The notes beneath the pieces are model-generated. The model did not search any database. It saw only the letters and a list, made by a program, of their open reading frames with translations, and was not told the origin of the DNA. Below are positions 30,218 to 36,703 of a DNA stretch of 36,703 bases, one piece after another; within the stretch, counting starts at the first letter, position 1, and the number at the start of each line of letters is the position of its first letter. The DNA comes from a bacterium. Its GTDB lineage: Bacteria > Patescibacteriota > Patescibacteriia > Veblenbacterales > UBA10138. Made by a program: the position numbers and the translations under genes. The stretch spans positions 1 through 36,703 of the forward strand of contig JAGVEX010000009.1 in the NCBI GenBank assembly GCA_020057885.1. The letters are read 5' to 3'.

Positions 30218-30281
30218 ATAATAAACTTATCCCTTGGTATTACACAAATACAATGATTTTTTAAAACCCTTACAAGATACC

Positions 30282-31019
30282 TCAATAATCAATGACTTTT
30301 ACCAGATACATTAATACTATACCAAAAATAAAAACTAAAAAAATAGTAAGGAACCGCTTGAGTTTAGCTTCTTTTCTGATTTCAGGCATTAAGTCCGACG
30401 CCGCGATATACACGAAACCACCGGCGGCAAAAGATAATAAATATGGTAAAACACCCTGCAAATAAGAAAAGAAGAGGAAACCAACTATACCACCCAACAC
30501 CACGGTTAGGGATACTAAATAATTCACCATCAAAGCCATTCTTTTTTTAAATCCCGCATAAATTAGGACGCCGTAATCGCCAATCTCTTGTGGTATCTCA
30601 TGAAGCGCTATTGCCAGAGTGGTTACCAAGCCCAACTTAATATCCACAATGAACGTACTGGCTATTACCAATCCATCTATGAAATTATGTATACTATCTC
30701 CCACAAGATTCATGTAGCCAAAGGAATGGACCACGCAATTAATTTTATGACAGTGACGCCAGTGTAAGATTTTTTCTATTAAAAAAAATAAAACAAATGA
30801 AACCAAAAAGACCGTAAATAATAAGTTGGGTGCGATACTCTCCAATGCTTCTGGTAGTAAATGTAAAAAAGCACCGCCCATCAACGCGCCAGCCGACAAG
30901 GCCACTAAATACAACGATGCTTCATTTAATTCTTCCTTATTATAAGCAAAAAGAACAGCCACCCAAACGCATAATGTTATCAGGAATGTAGCCGTGATTA
31001 TTAACCATAAAATACTCAT
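30282..31019 (-). CDS. ZIP-family metal transporter
   Basis: SIHNFIDGLVIASTF and LAIALHEIPQEIGDYGVLIYAGF, plus multiple TM segments. Confidence 0.9.
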   Translation of the reverse strand: MSILWLIITATFLITLCVWVAVLFAYNKEELNEASLYLVALSAGALMGGAFLHLLPEALESIAPNLLFTVFLVSFVLFFLIEKILHWRHCHKINCVVHSFGYMNLVGDSIHNFIDGLVIASTFIVDIKLGLVTTLAIALHEIPQEIGDYGVLIYAGFKKRMALMVNYLVSLTVVLGGIVGFLFFSYLQGVLPYLLSFAAGGFVYIAASDLMPEIRKEAKLKRFLTIFLVFIFGIVLMYLVKVIDY

Positions 31020-31309
31020 GTTTTTATATGTTTAATAATCTTTATGGCCTTACCATTCACCAACGCATCGGCAACTTTATTATAGGCTGAATACAGTATG
31101 CGTTGATAGGTACTTTGGGATATTTTCATCCTACTGGCTGCCTCCATTTGTTCTAAGCCAATAATATTCCGCAAACGATAAGCCTCAATTTCCTCTATAG
31201 ATAATTCATTTATTTTCAACTCACGAAGCGGCACATTTTGCGGTTTAAAATAAATAACGTCAGATCTAAGTTTAATTTTATTACATAAACATATCTTTGT
31301 TCTTGACAT
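31016..31309 (-). CDS. DUF134 (UPF0251) DNA-binding protein
   Basis: ELSIEEIEAYRLRNIIGLEQMEAASRMKISQSTYQRILYSAYNKVADALVNGKAIKI. Confidence 0.8.
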   Translation of the reverse strand: MSRTKICLCNKIKLRSDVIYFKPQNVPLRELKINELSIEEIEAYRLRNIIGLEQMEAASRMKISQSTYQRILYSAYNKVADALVNGKAIKIIKHIKT

Positions 31310-31399
31310 AGCTTATACCAAAACAATTAAAAAGATAATACTATTCGACAAAAATATTTTCCAGCCTAAAAAAAATTTATATTTAAATCTTTTTTACTC

Positions 31400-31633
31400 T
31401 TAAATCTTTAATGTGGCCAGGCGCTCTTTAGCAACTCTCAAGTCTTCTTCAAGAATCTCAACTTCTTTTTCCAATATTCCCTTTTCTTCCGACTTGGCTA
31501 CCTGTGTACCCAATCTATAAAATCTGCTAAAACAACGACCGAGCCCACTTTGTAACACTCCACTACAATAACCCAGTTTCCTACCGGTTCCGAAACCGTG
31601 TCCAAAAGGACCTGTACCATCAAATTTAGGCAT
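31400..31633 (-). CDS. DUF5320-type small protein
   Basis: N-terminus MPKFDGTGPFGHGFGTGRKLGYCSG plus C-terminal coiled coil. Confidence 0.75.
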   Translation of the reverse strand: MPKFDGTGPFGHGFGTGRKLGYCSGVLQSGLGRCFSRFYRLGTQVAKSEEKGILEKEVEILEEDLRVAKERLATLKI

Positions 31634-32063
31634 AAATATGAATAGATAATGAATAATAAGAAATGATTCGATATTTTTTAAAACTATCTATTATGAATAT
31701 ATACCCAAAATAGAATGGTGTCAATAACGATTTAGGCATCACGGATTGAATAAGATGTGCGAAGTGGTCTGCAACTTCTTTATCCTCAAGCATCATAGCG
31801 GCTTTGAAGGATACCTGGCCGAGCATGAGATAACGCTCGACATTCCTCAATGGGTTATGAAGTCCGCTTTTAAGACAGCTTTTGAGCCCATCTAAAAATG
31901 GGTCCAATTCGTCAAGTTGAGTATCTGGATACTCGAGTAATGGCGCCCCGGTACAAGGATGAAGGAGGGTGGCATAACTTTTAGTTTCCACCCAATCACC
32001 ACCGACAAAGTTCTTTAGTCTCTTGTTAGCAGCGACTAAAGTATCCAATAATTCCTTGTGCAT
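31626..32063 (-). pseudogene. N-terminal fragment of an ALDH12-type L-glutamate gamma-semialdehyde (P5C) dehydrogenase
   Basis: FVGGDWVETKS...GLHNPLRNVERYLMLGQVSFKAAMMLEDKEVADHFAHLIQSVMPKS resembles the ALDH12 N-terminus; similarity stops at MPKS and the NAD-binding and catalytic regions are missing. Confidence 0.6.
31696..31724 (-). promoter_or_regulatory. Sigma-70-type promoter for the DUF5320-DUF134-ZIP-Trx/CcdA genes
   Basis: Minus strand TTGACA-N17-TATATT. Confidence 0.75.
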
Positions 32064-32174
32064 GATTTCTCCTTTCTAAGAGAATTGTTTGTTGATATTT
32101 GGTAATTTAGTTTGAAACGAACAAATTTTTTATTTTGAATAAACCTTAGAATAAAATGGTTAAAAAGTCAATAC

Positions 32175-32222
32175 CAAAAACCACCTTCATCAGGTGGTCT
32201 AAAATGCTGGCAGGGGGTGTAG
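32175..32222 (-). repeat. Terminator plus partial tRNA-Trp 3'-end copy
   Basis: AAAAACCACCTTCATCAGGTGGTCTAAAATGC followed by TGGCAGGGGGTGTAG, the latter identical to the 3' end of tRNA-Trp at 32401. Confidence 0.6.
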
Positions 32223-32365
32223 CCTACCTACCGGCAGGCGGGGAATCCTCTTCACCCGTCCTCGCCGCAAGTCGGCTCGTCCTCCTTCAGAGCCCGGCGC
32301 TCGCTGCGACTGCCACCGGCAGTCGGTCGAGTCGCCTTCGATTCCTACCTCCACCACAAACAAGA

Positions 32366-32400
32366 AAAGAGCATTCCCGAAAATCGGAACTGCTCTTTTC
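32366..32400 (-). terminator. Terminator downstream of tRNA-Trp
   Basis: AGAAAAGAGCA...TGCTCTTTTCT hairpin. Confidence 0.7.
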
Positions 32401-32474
32401 TGGCAGGGGGTGTAGGAATCGAACCCACATTACTGGTTTTGGAGACCAGAGTCCTACCATTGAACGAACCCCCC
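32401..32474 (-). tRNA. tRNA-Trp (anticodon CCA), 3' CCA encoded
   Basis: Cloverleaf GGGGGGTTCGTTCAATGGTAGGACTCTGGTCTCCAAAACCAGTAATGTGGGTTCGATTCCTACACCCCCTGCCA. Confidence 0.93.
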
Positions 32475-32491
32475 ATAGTAGCCCAAGCGGA

Positions 32492-32647
32492 CTACTTAGT
32501 CTCCTTGTGTAAAGTATGTTTCTTGCACCACTTGCAATGCTTTTTAGTTTCAAGACGCGACTTCACCTTTTTCTTATTGCGATAAGTGTGATAGTTCAAA
32601 CGATGACATTCATTACATTCAAGCTTGATGAGATTATCTTGTGACAT
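32492..32647 (-). CDS. rpmG: 50S ribosomal protein L33 (absent from the ORF track, below its length cut-off)
   Basis: [51 protein letters not shown]; CxxC/CxxC zinc-ribbon form. Confidence 0.93.
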   Translation of the reverse strand: MSQDNLIKLECNECHRLNYHTYRNKKKVKSRLETKKHCKWCKKHTLHKETK

Positions 32648-32662
32648 ATAATAAAATTAAAA

Positions 32663-32715
32663 TTAAAGCTTAGCTTTAACCCCGCCTAGGCGGGGTGGTC
32701 CACTATGGCGGACCA
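32663..32715. repeat. Three abutting palindromes
   Basis: TTAAAGCTTAGCTTTAA, CCCCGCCTAGGCGGGG, TGGTCCactatggcGGACCA in direct succession. Confidence 0.8.
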
Positions 32716-32780
32716 AAAATCAAAATGTAAAATTATTTTTATATTATTTATTATTAACTATTGGTCATTCGCTAATATAC

Positions 32781-32855
32781 TGGAGCCACCTCTCGGATTT
32801 GAACCGAGGACCTACTGTTTACAAAACAGTTGCTCTACCACTGAGCTAAGGTGGC
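32781..32855 (-). tRNA. tRNA-Thr (anticodon TGT), 3' CCA encoded
   Basis: GCCACCTTAGCTCAGTGGTAGAGCAACTGTTTTGTAAACAGTAGGTCCTCGGTTCAAATCCGAGAGGTGGCTCCA. Confidence 0.95.
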
Positions 32856-32870
32856 ACTAATAATTAATTG

Positions 32871-33125
32871 TTAAGGCTTAAGTCCTTTAATTAGGCGTTC
32901 TTTTTTATCACGCCGCCACTTCTTAATCTGAACCTCTCGACTACGAGCTTCCTGATAAGAGGGGTAAAACTCATTATAAACTATTTGCTCAGGTGTATGA
33001 ATCTTAGTATATTGAGCCCCATAGCCAATCTGATGGCGCCTAAATCTTTTTTCAAGATTATTAGTTATTCCAATATATAAAGATTGATCTTTACAACGAA
33101 CTATATAAAGGTAATATCCTGCCAT
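32871..33125 (-). CDS. GIY-YIG nuclease superfamily protein (YhbQ/UPF0213-like)
   Basis: YYLYIVRCKDQSLYIGITNNLEKRFRRHQIGYGAQYTKIHTPEQIVYNEFYPSYQEARSREVQIKKWRRDKKERLI. Confidence 0.9.
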   Translation of the reverse strand: MAGYYLYIVRCKDQSLYIGITNNLEKRFRRHQIGYGAQYTKIHTPEQIVYNEFYPSYQEARSREVQIKKWRRDKKERLIKGLKP

Positions 33126-33230
33126 ATAATTAATTGCCCTTCGATTAACTCAGGGCACTCGCCTCGCTATTTGGTTTACCACGAGCGAGGCTTCGACGTT
33201 GAGCTCAGCCGAAACGCACAGCGAGTCGAG

Positions 33231-33316
33231 TGGTGGGTGGAGCAGGATTCGAACCTGCGAAGCCCGGAGGCAACTGGTTTACAGCCAGTCTCGTTTGACC
33301 ACTTCGATATCCACCC
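33231..33316 (-). tRNA. tRNA-Tyr (anticodon GTA), long variable arm, 3' CCA encoded
   Basis: GGGTGGATATCGAAGTGGTCAAACGAGACTGGCTGTAAACCAGTTGCCTCCGGGCTTCGCAGGTTCGAATCCTGCTCCACCCACCA. Confidence 0.95.
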
Positions 33317-33381
33317 GTGAACTAATCACTCGCTTCGCTCGTTCTAATTCACGGCACGCCTAAGCTACAATTGAGGCTGTG

Positions 33382-33556
33382 CCATGTACCCAAACGAAGT
33401 GAGTGGTACATGGAGCCGTTGACCCGATTGATATCGGGTGACCCTGCGCCCAGTACTGTGCTTTGCTCTAGTACTGGGTACTCCTTACCATGCTTGTCCG
33501 CCGTAGGCGGAGAGTTGTCCCGCTACGCCTACCTACCGCAGGCAGGCGAGATCTCG
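33382..33556. repeat. Array of six unrelated palindromes in the tRNA-Thr/tRNA-Tyr spacer
   Basis: CCATGTACC/GGTACATGG; ACCCGAT/ATCGGGT; CCCAGTACT/AGTACTGGG; TCCGCC/GGCGGA; GCCTACCT/AGGCAGGC; CGAGATCTCG. Confidence 0.75.
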
Positions 33557-33586
33557 CGAAGCGATGACTCTACTTCATCCCCCCAG

Positions 33587-33658
33587 AGCCGTTGCGCGGA
33601 TTTGAACCGCGGACCTACTCCTTACCATGGAGTTGCTCTACCACTGAGCTACAACGGC
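33587..33658 (-). tRNA. tRNA-Thr (anticodon GGT), no encoded CCA
   Basis: GCCGTTGTAGCTCAGTGGTAGAGCAACTCCATGGTAAGGAGTAGGTCCGCGGTTCAAATCCGCGCAACGGCT, followed by CTGGGGGG. Confidence 0.9.
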
Positions 33659-33735
33659 TCTGGGGGGACTAGCTAAGCCCTGCCTACCGCAGGCAGGTAC
33701 AACGGCACAAAAACAGAACGGTAAACTTTAAACTA

Positions 33736-34680
33736 TTAACGTTTACGATTCGTTTGTATACCAAATGAAGTGATTTTGTTTGAGGAATGAGATCTTTTTG
33801 TTTTTAATTTATCAGCTATTTTACGAATTTCCTTATCAAACTCTGGTATCTTTTGATTTTCAGGATTTACCTCCCGCAAAACATCCAAAGCGGCTTGGGC
33901 CTCGATTGGTTGCCCATTTACTATACTGAGTTCGATATAAAAGTCAAGTATCTTAGGGTTACGAGGTTCAAAACGTTTAGCATCACGCAAGTGCAAAAGT
34001 GCTTCTGATTGCAGACCTAATTCTATTAAAATATTTGCTAATTCAAGATGCGCAACTAAAGAATCTTTTATATTTAAAGCCGCCAAGTATTCAACCCTAG
34101 CATCATCCAGTCGACCTTGCCCGGCGGCTACCCTAGCCAAGCCTAAATGGGCAATCTCTATCAAACCCTGTTGAGCTAGATACTCAAAAACTTCTTGAGC
34201 CTGTTCGTACTCACGTTCCTCTAAATAAGTTTTGGCCAAACCTTCATATGCAAATAAATTATGTGGCTCCAGTTTTATAACTTCGAGGTATTTTTGTTCC
34301 GCCTCTGGCAAACGGTTATACTTTAAAGCCTCTTCAGCTTCACTCATTAATTCATCTTTTGTAGTTTGAGGAGATGAATGATGATTAATTTTATTTTGTA
34401 CTCGCTCTTCGGTGTTGCTAAAGGCTAAACGAATTTTGTTAACTTGACTGCTAAAAAAATTATTTACCGGAGTCAATTTACCGCTTAAATAATTTTTTAG
34501 ATTAGTAAGCTTTCTTTTTAATCTCAATTCTAAAAGACTATGTTTAACTGCCTGCTGGTTAAGTTCAATAATTTTTTTAGGATCAATTACCCGTAAAACC
34601 GGAATTTTTTTAATAACCAAACCTAATAAACCAAGCACTCCTAAAATCAGAAGTGCCCATAAAATACTATCGAGTACCAT
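33736..34680 (-). CDS. Membrane-anchored TPR protein
   Basis: N-terminal TM (ILWALLILGVLGLLGLVI); TPRs such as AEEALKYNRLPEAEQKYLEVIKLEPHNLFAYEGLAKTYLE. Start taken as MVLDSILW at 34680. Confidence 0.8.
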   Translation of the reverse strand: MVLDSILWALLILGVLGLLGLVIKKIPVLRVIDPKKIIELNQQAVKHSLLELRLKRKLTNLKNYLSGKLTPVNNFFSSQVNKIRLAFSNTEERVQNKINHHSSPQTTKDELMSEAEEALKYNRLPEAEQKYLEVIKLEPHNLFAYEGLAKTYLEEREYEQAQEVFEYLAQQGLIEIAHLGLARVAAGQGRLDDARVEYLAALNIKDSLVAHLELANILIELGLQSEALLHLRDAKRFEPRNPKILDFYIELSIVNGQPIEAQAALDVLREVNPENQKIPEFDKEIRKIADKLKTKRSHSSNKITSFGIQTNRKR

Positions 34681-35536
34681 AAGTAGTTGAGAGTGCTTTA
34701 AGTTTTTGTTCTGCCGTCTTTTGAATATCTGCAATTACCGGATAAAAAATCACGCGCGGGTCATACTCGTGTTCCTGGCTTTTAAGCTCGCGACGCAAGC
34801 TAGTTAAGTAAGACAAACGAATTTCAGTATCAATATTGACTATCGTTACACCCAAACTACGAGCTTTTTTTAAATCCTTTGCTGGCACGCCTGAAGCGCC
34901 ATGGAGAGCTAAAGGAATTTTAACTAATTGATGTATAGAGTTCAGCCGGCTAAAATCAATTTGAGGAAGTTTATGAAACATTTTCATAGCACCGTGTAAG
35001 GTCCCCACTGCTACGCCCAATGTATCAACACCTGTTTTGGCTACAAACTCTCGCGCTTGGGCCGGATCGGTCATAAGGTCGCTAGCCGCAACTAAACGGG
35101 CTCCCTTAACTACCGGCTTAAGTGCGCCAACCTCTCCCTGCACCAAAACATTATGCTTATGAGCGTAATCAACCACACGTTTAGTTAATTTTACATTTTG
35201 TGAAAAAGGCAAAGCTGAGCCATCTATCATTACCGAGGTAAAACCAGCTTTTATGGCTGCCACGCAAATCTCGTAAGTATGCGCATGATCCAAATGAATA
35301 GCTAGCGACGCTTTAATACTCGGATCATCACAAATAGTACGAACTAACTCTACCACTGTATTTAAACCCAAGTATGTAATAGTTTTTTCACTAACTTCAA
35401 ATAAAGTCGGCCGGCGAAGGGCAGAAGCGGCGCGGGCAATTGCTAAAGTCGTTTCCGCATTAATGGTATTAAAAGCCACTACCGCTTGGCGGCGGCGGTA
35501 GGCAGGGTAAATAATTTTACGAGCATGCACTAACAT
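34667..35536 (-). CDS. fba: Class II fructose-bisphosphate aldolase
   Basis: VAFNTINAETT, HLDHAHTYE, SVMIDGSALPFSQNV, QGEVGAL, LHGASGVP, NIDTEIR. Confidence 0.92.
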   Translation of the reverse strand: MLVHARKIIYPAYRRRQAVVAFNTINAETTLAIARAASALRRPTLFEVSEKTITYLGLNTVVELVRTICDDPSIKASLAIHLDHAHTYEICVAAIKAGFTSVMIDGSALPFSQNVKLTKRVVDYAHKHNVLVQGEVGALKPVVKGARLVAASDLMTDPAQAREFVAKTGVDTLGVAVGTLHGAMKMFHKLPQIDFSRLNSIHQLVKIPLALHGASGVPAKDLKKARSLGVTIVNIDTEIRLSYLTSLRRELKSQEHEYDPRVIFYPVIADIQKTAEQKLKALSTTYGTR

Positions 35537-35538
35537 AA

Positions 35539-36309
35539 TTAAAGCTGTTTTAATAAAGCCAAAAAAGATTTCGCCTCTAAACTAGCGCCCCCCACCAACA
35601 CCCCGCCCAGTTTACCCCTGCCTACAAAAGAAGCTATGTTAGACGTGTTAACACTGCCGCCATAAATAATTTTTATTTGACTATCAACCATACGGGTCGA
35701 AAAAATATCAATTAAGCTTTGGCGAATAACACGAGCAATGTAAAAAGCCTCCTCCGGCGCCACGGCTCGGCCGGAACCAATTACCCATACCGGCTCATAA
35801 GCTATAACTAATTCGTGACCAGGCGACAAAGTAATTCCGGTAAGTGCAGCTGATATTTGTCTTGCCACCACTATATCTTTTTGGCCAGCCTGCCGCTCGG
35901 CAAAAGTTTCACCCACGCATAAAACCGGAGTTAATCCTTCGGCCAAGGTAGCGGCTATTTTTTGGCGTATCATTATATCTGTTTCTTTAAGATATTGTCT
36001 GCGTTCAGAGTGACCAACAATTACATACTTCACTCCCAATTCACGCAATACGCTTGGTGAAATTTCGCCTGTGTACGGACCATTTGGTTTCCAAAAAACA
36101 TTTTGCGCGCCCAATAAAACTTTTTTCTTTTGCAACAATTTAGCCACGCCCGGGAGTGCTGGAAAAGTAGGACAAAGTCCCAGCTCAAAATTACCTTTGA
36201 GTTTGGCTACTCCGGTAAGTAATTTTTTAACCAACGCTAAGGTTTCGGCTAAAGACAAATTTACCTTCCAATTAGCTAAAACCAATATTTTTGAGTTTAA
36301 ATTTGGCAT
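35539..36309 (-). CDS. tpiA: Triosephosphate isomerase
   Basis: LANWKVNL, YVIVGHSERRQ, IAYEPVWVIGSGRA, IIYGGSV. Confidence 0.96.
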   Translation of the reverse strand: MPNLNSKILVLANWKVNLSLAETLALVKKLLTGVAKLKGNFELGLCPTFPALPGVAKLLQKKKVLLGAQNVFWKPNGPYTGEISPSVLRELGVKYVIVGHSERRQYLKETDIMIRQKIAATLAEGLTPVLCVGETFAERQAGQKDIVVARQISAALTGITLSPGHELVIAYEPVWVIGSGRAVAPEEAFYIARVIRQSLIDIFSTRMVDSQIKIIYGGSVNTSNIASFVGRGKLGGVLVGGASLEAKSFLALLKQL

Positions 36310-36344
36310 GATTAAAAAAGAAATAGACTATTAAATATTCTACC

Positions 36345-36703
36345 CTAGGTACGCAACAGAAGCCAGCTCACCACTTTTAAGACATCGGCCGAACGATCTT
36401 CTAGGGTAGGCGCGTTTAATAACACTAATAAATACTCACCACCACGCCTAAGACGAAATTGAAAGATTAAATTATACCCCGCCTCCTCTAAATAACCGGT
36501 TTTGCTTGCTCGGGGAGTAAAATTTATTTGCGGTTGTAATAATAAACTATTAGTATTATTAATTTTATGAGGCTTACCATCTAAAGTAGTAAAATTAATC
36601 TGTTTTTTGCCAGAAAATTCACGCAAGAGTTTGTTTTGCCAAGCATATCTGCCTATAATGGCCAAATCGTAGGCGGTACTAATGTTAGCGGGATCAAGGC
36701 CGG
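36345..36703 (-). CDS. Serine-type D-Ala-D-Ala carboxypeptidase (S11), C-terminal part; 5' end beyond the window
   Basis: Frame is open to the window edge: ...GLDPANISTAYDLAIIGRYAWQNKLLREFSG...RASKTGYLEEAGYNLIFQF. Confidence 0.8.
   Translation of the reverse strand, partial: GLDPANISTAYDLAIIGRYAWQNKLLREFSGKKQINFTTLDGKPHKINNTNSLLLQPQINFTPRASKTGYLEEAGYNLIFQFRLRRGGEYLLVLLNAPTLEDRSADVLKVVSWLLLRT

Noticed and set aside
32156-32512. Plus-strand ORF containing GCRNRTHITGFGDQSPTIERTPH
   Set aside because: It is the antisense translation of tRNA-Trp, a common misannotation.
32287-32553. Minus-strand 88-aa ORF over rpmG and tRNA-Trp
   Set aside because: Out of frame with rpmG and reads through the tRNA; not a plausible gene.
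33084-33320. Plus-strand ORF containing WVEQDSNLRSPEATGLQPVSFDHFDIHP
   Set aside because: Antisense translation of tRNA-Tyr.
33371-33676. Plus-strand ORF containing CADLNRGPTPYHGVALPLSYNGSGG
   Set aside because: Antisense translation of tRNA-Thr(GGT) plus the palindromic spacer.
35483-35507. CCTGCCTACCGCCGCC motif inside fba, considered as a REP element inserted in a gene
   Set aside because: The aldolase N-terminus aligns with typical family members without extra residues, so no insertion is needed.
1-36703. CRISPR array, prophage or toxin-antitoxin/defence system
   Set aside because: No regular direct-repeat/spacer pattern and no recognisable cas, phage structural or TA genes.
1-36703. 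Alternative genetic code (TGA as Gly or Trp)
   Set aside because: Core genes are full-length under the standard bacterial code with Trp as TGG.

Overview
This is a chromosomal segment with few intergenic gaps and most genes on the minus strand. Gene content and style suggest a Candidate Phyla Radiation / Patescibacteria-type bacterium; that is an inference, since the window has no rRNA or phylogenetic marker run. Left to right: a truncated M6/M11-type metalloprotease ending at a hairpin, a subtilase with TolB-like repeats and a C-terminal Hint/BIL domain, a membrane-anchored single-AAA Clp-like ATPase, membrane and envelope genes, HU, an MgtA-type P-type ATPase, TypA, a stand-alone GAF protein, an ABC-F ATPase, lipoproteins, a DEAD-box helicase, an ECF sigma/DUF5667 pair, a copper operon (ArsR-YHS regulator, CopA, HMA-membrane protein, cupredoxin), a redox/metal operon (thioredoxin-CcdA fusion, ZIP, DUF134, DUF5320), a tRNA-Thr/Tyr/Thr/rpmG/tRNA-Trp cluster, then TPR, fba, tpiA and a partial D,D-carboxypeptidase. 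The strongest leads are: (1) the tRNA/rpmG cluster, whose spacers are packed with unrelated palindromes, tRNA-like relics and one tRNA-Thr inside a 16-bp perfect inverted repeat; (2) the subtilase-BIL protein and its truncated neighbour, which share a near-identical leader; (3) a terminator-like leader upstream of typA; (4) the ArsR-YHS copper operon with a probably leaderless promoter; (5) an ALDH12-like gene fragment whose homology ends at a consensus promoter. No CRISPR array, prophage or recognisable defence system was seen. All homology calls are by eye from motifs; no searches were run.
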